Positions 51,476 through 63,261 are shown, counted from the stretch's first letter. The stretch is DNA of 64,000 nt from Falsirhodobacter deserti (GCF_004015795.1 NZ_ML137218.1:1959811-2023810); one strand, 5' to 3'. Notes: generated by a model not told the origin, from the letters alone. Translations and numbers: made by a program.

Positions 51476-52992
51476 ATCAGCGCGCCCAGCGCCACCCCTG
51501 CCAGTGCGATAACCGCCCCCGCCACCATCCAGTTCAGGCGCGAGGGGGGGCGGACAACCACGGTGGTTTCCTGCCGATCGCGGATCAGCCGGTCTTCCAC
51601 CAGGTCGGGCAGGCGCGGGCCGAAGCGGGCCAGAACCCGTGCCGTCCGTGCCAGATCGCGGATCGCGGCGCGGGGGCCGACATTCTCGCGGATGTATGCC
51701 TCCACCACCGGGCGGGCGACCTGCCAGATATTGATGTGGGGATCAAGGGAGCGGGCCACCCCTTCGACAACCACCATCGTACGTTGCAGCAGGATCAGCT
51801 CGGTCCGGGTTTGCATCCCGAAACGCTCCGTCACCTCGAACAGGTAGGACAGCAGCCGCGCCATGGAGATGTGGGAGGCGTCCATGCCGAAGATCGGTTC
51901 CCCGATCACGCGCAGGGCACGGGCGAATTCGTCGATGTCGCGGTCGCGCGGGACATAGCCCGCCTCGAAATGGACCTCTGCCACACGGCGGTAATCGCGG
52001 CGGATGAAACCATACAGGATTTCGGCATAAACGCGGCGGGTATAGGGATCGAGCCGCCCCATGATCCCGAAGTCATAGGCGACCACGGCACCGTCCGGTG
52101 CCACCTTCAGGTTGCCGTGATGCATGTCGGCATGGAACAGCCCGTCGCGCAGCGCGTGGTTCAGGAACAGTTGCAGCACGCGGTCGCCGATCACCACCCG
52201 GTCATGCCCCGCCGCATCCAGCGCTGCCGTATCGGCAAGGCTGATGCCGTCCACCCAGTCCATCGTCATGACGGTGCGGCCCGACAGGTTCCAGATCGGC
52301 GCAGGGACGCGGAAGCCCTGATCATTGGCGGTGTTCACCGCAAATTCCCCAGCTGCGGCCGCTTCCAGCCGCAGGTCCAGTTCCCCCGTCACGACGCCGT
52401 CGAAATGGCGCACGACGTCCATCGGGCGCAGGCGGCGCGAAAACGGCAAAAGCGCCTCCACGATGCGCGCCCCGGTATAGAATGCGTCCACATCCACGCG
52501 GAATGCCCGCTCGATTCCCGGACGAAGGACCTTCACGGCAACCTCGCGCCCGTCGGCCAGACGTGCGTGATGCCCCTGCGCGATGGAAGCGGCAGCCACG
52601 GGCTCGGAGAAGTCCGTGAATGCGGCAATCGCGCCGGTGCCCAGTTCCGCCTCGATCTGCTGCTTGGCGAGGACGGTGGGGAATGGCGGAAGCCGGTCCT
52701 GAAGATAGCGCAGTTGCAGTGCCAGATCGCCCCCCACGATATCGGGGCGGGTCGAAAGGATCTGCCCGAACTTGATATAGGCAGGCCCCAGCGCTGTGAT
52801 GGCCCGCACCACGGGCGGCAAGGCCGGATCGCCCTTCAGCCCCAGCCATGTGAAGGGCCAGGCCAGCAGATGCGCCACCAGACGCAGCCGTGCCGGCGCT
52901 TCGGCCTGTTGCAGGATCACGGGCAGCGCGCCGGTGCGCTGGAACGTGGCGAGCGTGCGGATCAGCCGCAGGATGTTATGCGGACCCCTCAA
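51472..52992 (-). CDS. ubiB: Ubiquinone biosynthesis kinase-like protein UbiB
   Basis: 506-aa atypical kinase/ATPase of the ABC1/ADCK3 family required for ubiquinone synthesis. KFGQ motif in GPAYIKFGQILSTRPDI (about residues 75-92), the loop HADMHHGNLKV and DFG in VVAYDFGIMGRLDP, and a C-terminal TM helix (NWMVAGAVIALAGVALGALI). The start is TTG 52992 (then RGPHNILRLIRT), 1 bp after the ubiE stop. No ATG fits the conserved N-terminus. HADMHHGN replaces the common HADPHPGN. Confidence 0.94.
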   Translation of the reverse strand: MRGPHNILRLIRTLATFQRTGALPVILQQAEAPARLRLVAHLLAWPFTWLGLKGDPALPPVVRAITALGPAYIKFGQILSTRPDIVGGDLALQLRYLQDRLPPFPTVLAKQQIEAELGTGAIAAFTDFSEPVAAASIAQGHHARLADGREVAVKVLRPGIERAFRVDVDAFYTGARIVEALLPFSRRLRPMDVVRHFDGVVTGELDLRLEAAAAGEFAVNTANDQGFRVPAPIWNLSGRTVMTMDWVDGISLADTAALDAAGHDRVVIGDRVLQLFLNHALRDGLFHADMHHGNLKVAPDGAVVAYDFGIMGRLDPYTRRVYAEILYGFIRRDYRRVAEVHFEAGYVPRDRDIDEFARALRVIGEPIFGMDASHISMARLLSYLFEVTERFGMQTRTELILLQRTMVVVEGVARSLDPHINIWQVARPVVEAYIRENVGPRAAIRDLARTARVLARFGPRLPDLVEDRLIRDRQETTVVVRPPSRLNWMVAGAVIALAGVALGALI

Positions 52993-52993
52993 T

Positions 52994-53737
52994 TCAGACC
53001 TTCCAGCCGGAATGCAGCGCGGCAATGCCCATGGACAGGTTGCGATAGTTCACCAGATCAAACCCCGCCTTGCGGATCATGCCGGCGAAGGTTTCCTGAT
53101 CGGGGAACTTGCGGATCGATTCCACCAGATACTGGTAGCTGTCACGGTCCCCCGTCACCAGCTTGCCCATCGGCGGGATGACGTTGAAGCTGTAAAGATC
53201 ATAGGCCTTCTGCATGGCCGGATTGGGAAGCTGGCTGAATTCCAGCACCATCAGGCGCCCGCCGGGACGCAGGACGCGATATGCCTCGTTCAGGGCGTCC
53301 TGCACGCGGGTTACGTTCCGGATGCCGAAGCTGATGGTATACACGTCGAAGCTGCTAGAGGGGAGCGGCAGCGCCATCGCGTCACCAACCACCCAATCCA
53401 GCCGCTCGGCCATGTCGGCGGCGTCGGCGCGCTGGCGGCCCGCCACCAGCATCGATTCGGTCATGTCCAGCACAACCGCCTTCGACCCCTTGGCCCGTTT
53501 CAGGAAGCGGAAGGCGATGTCGCCCGTGCCACCGGCCACATCCAGAAGGCGCTGACCAGGACGCGGGGCCAGCCAGTCCATCATCGCGTCCTTCCACAGG
53601 CGGTGCACACCCGCGGACATCAGGTCGTTCATCACGTCATAGCGCGAGGCGACCGAAGAGAAGACGCCATGCACGAGGCCCGCCTTCTCGGTCTCATCCA
53701 CGGTGCGAAAGCCGAAATGGGTGGTCCTGTCGCTCAT
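52994..53737 (-). CDS. ubiE: Demethylmenaquinone/demethoxyubiquinol methyltransferase
   Basis: 247-aa class I SAM methyltransferase of quinone C-methylation. [34 protein letters not shown] (SAM motif I), [34 protein letters not shown]-type signature (conserved FGIRNV and RVLRPGGR) and a C-terminal [21 protein letters not shown]. Divergent from mutM, adjacent to ubiB. Confidence 0.97.
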   Translation of the reverse strand: MSDRTTHFGFRTVDETEKAGLVHGVFSSVASRYDVMNDLMSAGVHRLWKDAMMDWLAPRPGQRLLDVAGGTGDIAFRFLKRAKGSKAVVLDMTESMLVAGRQRADAADMAERLDWVVGDAMALPLPSSSFDVYTISFGIRNVTRVQDALNEAYRVLRPGGRLMVLEFSQLPNPAMQKAYDLYSFNVIPPMGKLVTGDRDSYQYLVESIRKFPDQETFAGMIRKAGFDLVNYRNLSMGIAALHSGWKV

Positions 53738-53843
53738 CTGCGCCCTCCGTCATTTGGGACTTGGGTATATGCTGCGGGGCCGAAGGAAAACCGCTTTGTG
53801 CCCCACGCCCCGCACATATATAGCGATGCGCCGGAGGTCGCCC

Positions 53844-54686
53844 ATGCCAGAATTGCCCGAAGTCGAAACTGTCCGCCGCGGGCTGGAGCCCGCGATGACC
53901 GGGCATGTCATCACGAAGGCCGATGTGAACCGCCCCGGCCTGCGCTGGCCCTTCCCGCCGGACATGGCCGCGCGGCTGACCGGCGCGCGGGTGCTGGGGC
54001 TGCGGCGGCGGTCGAAATACATCCTTGCCGATCTGGATACGGGGGAATCGCTTCTGGTCCATCTTGGGATGACCGGGCGGATGCTGGTTTCGGGAATCAT
54101 GGTGGGGGAGTTTCATTACGACCACCCCGCCCCCGAAAAGCACGACCACGTGGTGCTGAGGATGGAAACGGGGGCAAAGGTCACCTTCAATGAGGCGCGC
54201 CGCTTCGGCGCGATGGACCTGCTGCCCACGGGTGGCAGCCATCCGCTTCTGGCCTCGCTCGGGCCCGAGCCGCTGGGGAACGCCTTCGACGCGTCCTACC
54301 TGGCGGGGAGGCTGGCGGGGCGGAAGATGCCGGTTAAATCGGCGCTGCTGGACCAGAGAATCGTTGCCGGCCTTGGCAACATCTATGTCTGCGAAGCGCT
54401 GTTCCGGGCCCGCATCGATCCGCGCCGGCTGGCAGGCAGCCTGACGGGGGAAGAAACCGCGCGGCTGGTGCCCGTCATCCGCGACGTTCTGGACGAGGCG
54501 ATCGCCGCGGGCGGATCCTCCTTGCGCGATTATCGCCAGACAGGCGGGGAACTTGGCTACTTCCAGCACAGCTTCCGCGTTTACGGCCGCGAAGGCGCGC
54601 CCTGCCCCGAATGCGGCACGCCGGTCGCCCGGATCGTGCAGGCGGGGCGGTCCACATTCTGGTGCCCGTCCTGCCAAACGGGTTGA
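53844..54686 (+). CDS. mutM: Formamidopyrimidine-DNA glycosylase
   Basis: 280-aa base-excision repair glycosylase/AP lyase for 8-oxoguanine and Fapy lesions. Mature N-terminus [15 protein letters not shown] (catalytic Pro1, Glu2), [25 protein letters not shown] helix-two-turn-helix and a C-terminal zinc finger with four cysteines (CPECG...WCPSC, about residues 251-277). The start at 53844 is forced by the catalytic proline after Met. Confidence 0.98.
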   Translation: MPELPEVETVRRGLEPAMTGHVITKADVNRPGLRWPFPPDMAARLTGARVLGLRRRSKYILADLDTGESLLVHLGMTGRMLVSGIMVGEFHYDHPAPEKHDHVVLRMETGAKVTFNEARRFGAMDLLPTGGSHPLLASLGPEPLGNAFDASYLAGRLAGRKMPVKSALLDQRIVAGLGNIYVCEALFRARIDPRRLAGSLTGEETARLVPVIRDVLDEAIAAGGSSLRDYRQTGGELGYFQHSFRVYGREGAPCPECGTPVARIVQAGRSTFWCPSCQTG

Positions 54687-54711
54687 CTTCGAGCCGACTC
54701 GGGCATAAAGA
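54683..54711 (+). promoter_or_regulatory. rpsT: Candidate promoter of rpsT
   Basis: TTGACT (-35, five of six) overlaps the mutM stop codon. At 15-17 bp follows CATAAAGA, which offers a -10 of CATAAA or TAAAGA. Predicted start is near 54717, leaving a leader of about 40 nt. Confidence 0.5.
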
Positions 54712-54756
54712 CCCGGCTTCAAGATTAGAACCCCGACAGAACCGGAAACCCGACCT

Positions 54757-55029
54757 ATGGCAAACACGCCCCAGTCCAAGAAGCGCGCCCGGCAGTCCGA
54801 GGCCCGCTATGCCGTGAACAAGGCGCGCCGTTCGCGGATCCGCACCTTCCTGCGCAAAGTTGAAGAGGCCATCGCATCCGGCGACCAGGCCGCAGCCGCC
54901 GAAGCCCTCCGCGCCGCCCAGCCTGAACTGGCACGTGGCACGACCAAGGGCGTGGTGCACAAGAACACCGCAGCCCGCAAGATCTCGCGCCTCTCGTCGC
55001 GCGTGAAAGCTCTGGGCGCAGCAGCCTAA
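54757..55029 (+). CDS. rpsT: 30S ribosomal protein S20
   Basis: 90-aa basic bS20. [33 protein letters not shown]-type N-terminus (conserved [15 protein letters not shown]) and [22 protein letters not shown] at the C-terminus. Monocistronic between its own promoter candidate and a strong terminator; its position just before dnaA is typical of Rhodobacterales. Confidence 0.97.
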   Translation: MANTPQSKKRARQSEARYAVNKARRSRIRTFLRKVEEAIASGDQAAAAEALRAAQPELARGTTKGVVHKNTAARKISRLSSRVKALGAAA

Positions 55030-55053
55030 TCTGCTGAAAATTAAGCGAAAATG

Positions 55054-55078
55054 GCGCGCCTTATGGCGCGCTTTTTTA
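55054..55078 (+). terminator. Intrinsic terminator after rpsT
   Basis: GCGCGCC-TTAT-GGCGCGC (7-bp stem) followed by TTTTTT, 25 bp after the rpsT stop. Canonical Rho-independent terminator; it isolates rpsT from dnaA. Confidence 0.9.
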
Positions 55079-55223
55079 TTGGTCAAGCCTGTTTCGGCAG
55101 GCGCGATACACGTTCCGGATTCGGCCCAGCCATTTCTTCGTCAACAGCAAAGTTCGGTTGCGGAGCCCTCCGATACGGGGCTAGCGTCTCAGGGCGATTC
55201 ACTTGTCCTGGGGGACATGACGC

Positions 55224-55295
55224 GATCGCATCCTGTTGCAGCCCGGCTGCCAAACCGTCGCCTCGCGCGACCAGGGCTGCCTGCAGGATGCGATC
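55224..55295 (+). repeat. Long inverted repeat upstream of dnaA
   Basis: GATCGCATCCTG (55224-55235) pairs perfectly with CAGGATGCGATC (55284-55295), and inside it GCAGCCC (55238-55244) pairs with GGGCTGC (55274-55280) after a small 2/3-nt internal loop. The apical loop is 29 nt. Nineteen base pairs in all, 200 bp before the dnaA ATG. Confidence 0.85.
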
Positions 55296-55341
55296 TTCAC
55301 AAGGCTAGATAGGGTGCCACTGCGGCACTTTGCGATTCGGT

Positions 55342-55362
55342 CGCGGGAAGGATTTTCCCGCG
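55342..55362 (+). repeat. Perfect hairpin upstream of dnaA
   Basis: CGCGGGAA-GGATT-TTCCCGCG, 8-bp stem with a 5-nt loop, 135 bp before the dnaA ATG. No T-run after it. It could be a protein-binding palindrome or leader RNA stem. Confidence 0.7.
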
Positions 55363-55496
55363 CCGATCATCTTGTCGTTAAGGCCACCGGCATTGCCGGC
55401 TGGTCGTCCTCCGCGGCTTGCCGTCCTTCGGGGCGGGGTGAACAAGATGATAACCGGGCGGGAAGCCCGCGCGGTGATGGAGCGGTCAGGACCACG

Positions 55497-56873
55497 ATGA
55501 CAAACGACATTTGGACGAAGTTGCGCGAAGACCTGCTGCTTCATGTCGGCCGGAACAACTATGTCACGTGGATCGAGCCGCTGAAGCTGACGCGTCTGGC
55601 CGAGGGCCGGGCTGAATTCGAGGTGCCGACCTCGTTCTTCGGCAACTGGGTGCAGCGCAACTTTGCCGACCAGATCCGCCATCGCCTGATCGAGGCGGGC
55701 CAGGACGTCTCTCGCGTGGATTTCTGCGTTGCGCGTGGCGCGGCCCCTGCCCCCGCGGCAGCGACGGCCCCCGTGCGTCCGGCAGCCGCCGCACGCCCGT
55801 CGCCCGTGCGCACCCCGGCGCGCGAGGATGATCTGACCTCTGCCCCGCTGGATGCCCGCTTCACCTTTGACAGTTTCGTCGTCGGCAAGCCGAACGCATT
55901 GGCCCATGCCGCCGCCCGCCGCGTGGCCGAGGGTGGCCCCGTGACCTTCAATCCGCTGTTCCTGTATGGCGGCGTGGGTCTGGGCAAGACGCACCTGATG
56001 CATGCCATCGCGCACGAACTGCAGTTGCGCCAGCCGCATCTGCGCGTGCTGTATCTTTCGGCCGAACAGTTCATGTACCGCTTCGTGCAGGCCCTGCGCG
56101 AACGCCAGATCATGGATTTCAAGGAAATGTTCCGCAGCGTCGACGTCCTGATGGTCGATGACGTGCAGTTCATCGCCGGCAAGGATTCCACGCAGGAAGA
56201 GTTCTTCCACACCTTCAACGCGCTGGTGGACCAGAACAAGCAGATCGTGATCTCCGCCGATCGCGCCCCGGGTGAGATCAAGGACATGGAGGACCGCATC
56301 AAGTCCCGCCTGCAATGCGGGCTGGTGGTGGACCTGCACCCGACCGATTACGAACTGCGCCTTGGCGTGTTGCAGCAGAAGGCCGAAGCCTATCGCCGCC
56401 AGATGGGCGATCTGGTCATCGCCGACGGCGTGCTGGAATTCCTGGCCCATCGCATCACCACCAACGTCCGTGTTCTGGAAGGCGCGCTGACGCGTCTGTT
56501 CGCCTTTGCCAATCTTGTGGGGCGTCCGGTCACGCTGGAGGTGACGCAGGAATGCCTGTCGGACATCCTTCGCGCCAGCGACCGCAAGGTCACGATCGAG
56601 GAAATCCAGCGCAAGGTCGCCGAACACTACAACGTCCGCCTGTCCGACATGATCGGGCCCAAGCGCGTTCGCACCATTGCCCGCCCGCGCCAGGTGGCGA
56701 TGTATCTGGCAAAGCAACTGACCCCGCGTTCCCTGCCCGAGATCGGGCGCCGTTTCGGCGGGCGCGACCACACCACCATCATGCATGGCGTGAAGAAGGT
56801 GGAAGAGCTGATGTCCACCGATTCGCAGCTGGCAGATGACCTTCAGATGCTGCGGCGGCTGCTTCAGGGCTGA
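55497..56873 (+). CDS. dnaA: Chromosomal replication initiator DnaA
   Basis: 458-aa AAA+ initiator. Domain I (residues about 1-85, WTKLREDLLLHVGRNNYVTWIEPL-type start), an Ala/Pro-rich domain II linker (about 85-115), domain III with Walker A GGVGLGKTHLMHA (about 157-169) and Walker B LMVDDVQFI (about 218), and domain IV with the DNA-binding signature GGRDHTTIMHGVKKV (about 421). The start at 55497 follows AGGACC weakly; homology begins at IWTKL. Confidence 0.98.
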   Translation: MTNDIWTKLREDLLLHVGRNNYVTWIEPLKLTRLAEGRAEFEVPTSFFGNWVQRNFADQIRHRLIEAGQDVSRVDFCVARGAAPAPAAATAPVRPAAAARPSPVRTPAREDDLTSAPLDARFTFDSFVVGKPNALAHAAARRVAEGGPVTFNPLFLYGGVGLGKTHLMHAIAHELQLRQPHLRVLYLSAEQFMYRFVQALRERQIMDFKEMFRSVDVLMVDDVQFIAGKDSTQEEFFHTFNALVDQNKQIVISADRAPGEIKDMEDRIKSRLQCGLVVDLHPTDYELRLGVLQQKAEAYRRQMGDLVIADGVLEFLAHRITTNVRVLEGALTRLFAFANLVGRPVTLEVTQECLSDILRASDRKVTIEEIQRKVAEHYNVRLSDMIGPKRVRTIARPRQVAMYLAKQLTPRSLPEIGRRFGGRDHTTIMHGVKKVEELMSTDSQLADDLQMLRRLLQG

Positions 56874-56949
56874 CCTTGACGCCCGCCCGAGATAATCGGA
56901 AAGTCCAAGCGGACACGCCGGCGCGGGCCGGCAAACGGGAAAGACGGCA

Positions 56950-58068
56950 ATGAAGATCAGCATCGAACGTGGCACACTCCTGAAAGCGGTCTCGCAGGCC
57001 CAGTCGGTTGTGGAACGCCGCAACACGATCCCGATCCTCGCCAACGTCCTGATCGAGGCGGAAGGCGCGGCCGTGTCCTTCCGCGCCACCGATCTTGATA
57101 TCGAGGTGATCGATCGCGCGGCGGCGCAGGTCGATCGTGCGGGGGCCACCACGGTTTCGGCCACCATGCTGCACGAGATCGTGCGCAAGCTGCCCGATGG
57201 CGCGCTTGTCAGCCTGTCCGAGGATGCGGCGTCCGGCCGGCTGGTCGTGACGGCGGGCCGATCGAACTTCAGCCTCGCCACGCTTCCGAAAGAGGATTTT
57301 CCCGTGATGGCCTCGTCCGAATATGCGACGAGCTTCACGGCAAAGGCGCAGGTTCTGCGCCGCCTGTTCGACAAGGCGAAATTCGCCATCTCGACCGAGG
57401 AAACGCGCTATTACCTGAACGGCGTTTACATGCACATCGCCACGGGCGAGGATGGCCCGGCCCTGCGCTGCGTGGCAACCGATGGCCACCGCCTGGCCCG
57501 CATCGACGCCCCCCTGCCCGATGGTGCGCAGGGCATGGCCGGCATCATCGTGCCCCGCAAGACGGTTGGGGAACTTCGCAAGCTGCTGGATGATGACGAT
57601 GCCGATATCGAGGTTTCGGTTTCCGAAACCAAGGTGCGCTTCGCCACGCCGAACATCACCATGACCTCCAAGGTGATCGACGGCACCTTCCCCGACTATA
57701 CCCGCGTGATTCCGCAGGCCAACACGCGCCGGCTGGAAGTGGACGCGGCCGAATTCGCCAAGGCCGTGGACCGCGTGGCGACCGTATCCTCCGAACGTTC
57801 CCGCGCCGTGAAGCTGAGCATGGATGACGACCGGCTTGTCCTGTCGGTGAACGCGCCCGACAGCGGTGCCGCCGAGGAAGAACTGGCCGTGGCCTATAGC
57901 GACGAGAAGCTGGAGATCGGCTTCAACGCCAAGTACCTGCTGGAAATCGCCAGCCAGGTGGACCGCGAAAACGCGGTATTCCTGTTCAACTCCTCGGGCG
58001 ATCCGACGCTGATGCGCGAAGGCAACGACGCTTCGGCCGTTTATGTCGTCATGCCGATGCGTGTCTGA
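56950..58068 (+). CDS. dnaN: DNA polymerase III beta clamp
   Basis: 372-aa sliding clamp subunit with three repeated clamp folds. MKISIERGTLLKAVSQAQSVVERRNTIPILANVLIE-type N-terminus (conserved VERRNTIPILANV), DFPVMASSEY, YYLNGVYMH and a C-terminal YVVMPMRV (P-M-R-V end). It lies 76 bp after dnaA; recF overlaps its 3' end. Confidence 0.98.
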   Translation: MKISIERGTLLKAVSQAQSVVERRNTIPILANVLIEAEGAAVSFRATDLDIEVIDRAAAQVDRAGATTVSATMLHEIVRKLPDGALVSLSEDAASGRLVVTAGRSNFSLATLPKEDFPVMASSEYATSFTAKAQVLRRLFDKAKFAISTEETRYYLNGVYMHIATGEDGPALRCVATDGHRLARIDAPLPDGAQGMAGIIVPRKTVGELRKLLDDDDADIEVSVSETKVRFATPNITMTSKVIDGTFPDYTRVIPQANTRRLEVDAAEFAKAVDRVATVSSERSRAVKLSMDDDRLVLSVNAPDSGAAEEELAVAYSDEKLEIGFNAKYLLEIASQVDRENAVFLFNSSGDPTLMREGNDASAVYVVMPMRV

Positions 58069-59131
58069 CACTGCCGGCACCAGCAGCCCTGCGATCACGT
58101 CGCTGAGGCTGTCGCATTTCCGCAGCCATCGCAGCGCCCGCCTGTCCTTCGACGGGCGGCCTGTTGCATTTTATGGCCCGAACGGCGCGGGCAAGACCAA
58201 TGTGCTGGAGGCGGTCTCGCTTCTTTCCCCGGGCCGCGGGTTGCGGCGGGCGGGGATGGACGATCTGTCCCGCCGCCCCGAGATGCTGGGCTGGAAGGTC
58301 GTGGCCGAAAGCGCCGGCCACGAGATCGAGACCTGGGCCGAAGCGGGCGAGACGCGGCAGGTGCGCATCGACGGCAAGGCCGCCCCGCAAATCGCGCTAA
58401 GCCGTGTGCTGCGGCAGGTCTGGCTTGTTCCGTCGATGGACCGGCTGTGGATCGAAGCGGCCGAAGGGCGCAGGCGCTTTCTGGATCGCATGACGATGAG
58501 CATCCTTCCCGATCACGCCGAGGCGGTGCTGACCTATGAAAAGGCCATGCGCGAACGCAACCGCCTGCTGCGCGACGAGGTGACGGACCCTGCATGGTAT
58601 CACGCGCTGGAGGCGCAGATGACCGAGGCCGGGCAAACCGTTGCCGCCAATCGCGCGGCAGCCCGCGCGCAGATCGGCAGCGCACAATCGGATCTGTCCT
58701 TTCCGCGCGCCGATCTTGAGATTTCGGATGAAGGCATCTGGCCCGAAGCATGGGCCGACCGGCGCCGTGACATGGCGGCGGGGCGCACGCTTGCAGGGCC
58801 GCACCGCGCCGATCTGCTGGCCACCTATGCGGCCAAGGCCATGCCCGCGGCGCAATGTTCGACGGGTGAACAGAAGGCCTTGCTGATCAGCCTGATCCTT
58901 GCCAATGCCCGCGCGCTTTCGGGCCACGCACCCGTTGTCGTGCTGCTGGACGAGGTTGCCGCCCATCTCGATGCAGATCGCCGCGCTGCGCTTTACGAAG
59001 CGCTTCTTGCGCTGGATGTGCAGACCTTGATGACGGGCACGGGGGCAGAGCTGTTTGACAGTCTCGGCCCGCGTGCGCAGATGCTGGAAGTGCGCGAAAC
59101 AGGCGGCGAATCTGCCGTGTTTCCCCGCTGA
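58061..59131 (+). CDS. recF: DNA replication and repair protein RecF
   Basis: 356-aa SMC-like ATPase that loads RecA at gaps. Walker A FYGPNGAGKTNVLEA (about residues 37-51), the signature CSTGEQKALLISLILANARAL-type ABC motif (conserved STGEQKALL) and Walker B VVVLLDEVAAHLD. The start is uncertain: GTG 58061 (overlapping dnaN by 8 bp) is chosen; ATG 58043 in the same frame is the alternative. Homology begins at ITSLRLSHFRSH. Confidence 0.93.
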   Translation: MSDTAGTSSPAITSLRLSHFRSHRSARLSFDGRPVAFYGPNGAGKTNVLEAVSLLSPGRGLRRAGMDDLSRRPEMLGWKVVAESAGHEIETWAEAGETRQVRIDGKAAPQIALSRVLRQVWLVPSMDRLWIEAAEGRRRFLDRMTMSILPDHAEAVLTYEKAMRERNRLLRDEVTDPAWYHALEAQMTEAGQTVAANRAAARAQIGSAQSDLSFPRADLEISDEGIWPEAWADRRRDMAAGRTLAGPHRADLLATYAAKAMPAAQCSTGEQKALLISLILANARALSGHAPVVVLLDEVAAHLDADRRAALYEALLALDVQTLMTGTGAELFDSLGPRAQMLEVRETGGESAVFPR

Positions 59132-59156
59132 ACCCGCGAAAAAACCGCCCCTTCGC

Positions 59157-59185
59157 GTGACATTGCCGCCTGCGGGATGTATAGA
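59157..59185 (+). promoter_or_regulatory. gyrB: Promoter of gyrB
   Basis: GTGACA (-35, five of six) and TATAGA (-10, four of six) with exact 17-bp spacing. Predicted start near 59192, about 22 nt before the gyrB ATG. A 6-bp inverted repeat CGCGAA/TTCGCG (59135-59157) overlaps its upstream edge. Confidence 0.6.
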
Positions 59186-59207
59186 TCGGAGACAAAAGAA
59201 AAGGTAG

Positions 59208-61664
<2,457 letters not shown>

Positions 61665-61665
61665 C

Positions 61666-62745
61666 GTGCCGACACTCGCTGAGATTTACGACCAGCGGGT
61701 GGCCGCCGGGTCGCTGAAACCCGACGCGGCCCAACGCGCTGTCCTGCCGGAACTGGAACGGATCCGGCAGGCGCTTGAGGCTGCCCCCCCGCCCCCCGCC
61801 AAGCGCGGCTTCTTCGCGCGGTTTTCCCGGCAAGAAACGCCGCATATCCGCGGGCTGTATCTTTGGGGCGGCGTCGGGCGCGGAAAGTCCATGCTGATGG
61901 ACCTGTTCACCGATGCGGTGGACATTCCCGAAAAACGGCGTGTCCACTTCCACGCCTTCATGCAGGAGGTGCATCACGCCATGCATCAGGCCCGCAAGCG
62001 CGGGGTGGATGACGCCATCGCGCCCGTGGCCGATGACATTGCCGGAAAGCTGCGCCTTCTGGCCTTCGACGAGATGCAGATCACCGACATCACCGATGCG
62101 ATGATCGTGGGGCGCCTGTTCCAGAAGCTGTTCGAAGGCGGCGTGACGATCGTCACCACCTCCAACCGTGTGCCGGACGATCTTTACAAGAACGGGCTGA
62201 ACCGGCAGCTGTTCCTACCCTTCATCGGCCTGTTGAAGCAGCGATTGGTGGTCAAGAGCCTTGAAAGCGACAATGATTACCGCCAGCACCGGCTGACGGG
62301 GCAGCAGGTTTACTTCACCGGTCCGGCCACCACCCAGATCGACGAGATCTGGAACGACCTTACCGGCGATGCCGCTGGGGAGCCGCTGGTTCTGAACGTC
62401 AACACGCGCGAAGTGACGGTGCCGCGTTTCGCCAATGGCGTGGGGCGTGCCAGCTTTGCCGACTTGTGCACCAAGCCGCTGGGGCCTGCGGACTTTCTGG
62501 CCCTGGCCGATGCGGTGCGGGTTCTGATCCTTGAGGATATCCCCCGTCTGTCGCGTGCCCGCAACAACGAGGCAAAGCGGCTGGTGACGCTGATTGATGC
62601 CCTTTACGAAGCAAAAGTACGCCTGATTACCAGCGCCGCCGAGGAGCCGGAAAAGCTTTACGAAGAAGGCGAAGGTGCCTTCGAATTCGAACGAACCGCA
62701 TCCCGCCTGCGCGAGATGCAGGATGCAAGCTGGGGTCAGTCCTGA
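61666..62745 (+). CDS. zapE: Cell division AFG1-like ATPase ZapE
   Basis: 359-aa AAA+-like P-loop ATPase of the AFG1/ZapE family, which destabilises FtsZ polymers at constriction in E. coli. Walker A LYLWGGVGRGKSMLMDLF (about residues 64-81), the HFHAFMQEVHH block, Walker B LLAFDEMQITDITDAMI, and TTSNRVPDDLYKNGLNRQLFLPFI. The start is GTG 61666, 1 bp after the gyrB stop, so it is probably co-transcribed with gyrB. Stop overlaps the convergent thioesterase by 10 bp. Confidence 0.95.
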   Translation: MPTLAEIYDQRVAAGSLKPDAAQRAVLPELERIRQALEAAPPPPAKRGFFARFSRQETPHIRGLYLWGGVGRGKSMLMDLFTDAVDIPEKRRVHFHAFMQEVHHAMHQARKRGVDDAIAPVADDIAGKLRLLAFDEMQITDITDAMIVGRLFQKLFEGGVTIVTTSNRVPDDLYKNGLNRQLFLPFIGLLKQRLVVKSLESDNDYRQHRLTGQQVYFTGPATTQIDEIWNDLTGDAAGEPLVLNVNTREVTVPRFANGVGRASFADLCTKPLGPADFLALADAVRVLILEDIPRLSRARNNEAKRLVTLIDALYEAKVRLITSAAEEPEKLYEEGEGAFEFERTASRLREMQDASWGQS

Positions 62746-63224
62746 TCCTTTGCCGCCGCGCGCATGCGTTCGGCATGTTCGCGGCGCAGGCTGCGGCGCA
62801 GGTCTGCCGCGCGGTGGCGCTGGCGCTCCACATCATTGGTCGGCACCAGTTCGGGAACCGACACGGGGCGCCCGTCATCATCCACCGCAACCATCGTGAA
62901 ATAGCATGAATTGGTGTGGCGCCGCTCTCCGGTGCGGATGTTCTCGGCCTCCACCCTGATCCCGATCTCCATCGAGGTGCGGCCGGTATAATTGACGGCG
63001 GACAGGAAGGTCACAAGTTCGCCCACGTTGATGGGTTGCTTGAACACCACCTGATCGACCGACAGCGTGACCGCGTAATGCTTGGAATACCGCGATGCCA
63101 GCGAGAAGGCGACACGGTCGAGCAGCTTCAGCAGCTCGCCCCCATGCACCTTGCCGCTGAAATTCGCCATGTCGGGCGTCATCAACTCGGTCATGTGAAG
63201 ATGGTTGGTGGGCGTGGCTGGCAT
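62736..63224 (-). CDS. Acyl-CoA thioesterase (hotdog fold)
   Basis: 162-aa thioesterase of the YciA/BACH acyl-CoA hydrolase family. MTELMTPDMANFSGKVHGGELLKLLDRVAF, with the catalytic Asn-to-Gly/His-Gly-Gly helix region (conserved GKVHGGELLKLLD), and SVDQVVFKQPINVGE are characteristic. It hydrolyses acyl-CoAs in the cytosol; chain-length preference is not readable. I chose ATG 63224 for the N-terminal MPATPTNHLHMTELM. Confidence 0.88.
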   Translation of the reverse strand: MPATPTNHLHMTELMTPDMANFSGKVHGGELLKLLDRVAFSLASRYSKHYAVTLSVDQVVFKQPINVGELVTFLSAVNYTGRTSMEIGIRVEAENIRTGERRHTNSCYFTMVAVDDDGRPVSVPELVPTNDVERQRHRAADLRRSLRREHAERMRAAAKDQD

Positions 63225-63261
63225 GATGGTTCCGCTTCGACGTGCTTGGTAAGGATGGGGA

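Larger units (their letters stand above)
55079..55496 (+). other. dnaA upstream region (418 bp, no gene)
   Basis: No credible ORF. It contains a long imperfect inverted repeat (55224-55295), a perfect hairpin (55342-55362), three GATTC sites (55118, 55196, 55334; GANTC is the CcrM methylation target in alphaproteobacteria), and several 5-bp stems near the dnaA start. I found no TTATCCACA-like DnaA box and no clear -35/-10 pair, so it is not a recognisable oriC. It most likely holds the dnaA promoter and a structured leader. Confidence 0.5.

Noticed and set aside
51472-52992. Truncated UbiB because no ATG precedes the conserved N-terminus
   Set aside because: TTG 52992 gives the full conserved start and sits 1 bp from the ubiE stop, so the gene is complete with a non-ATG start.
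55079-55496. Chromosome origin (oriC) next to dnaA
   Set aside because: No DnaA-box consensus or AT-rich unwinding element visible; only inverted repeats and GATTC sites.
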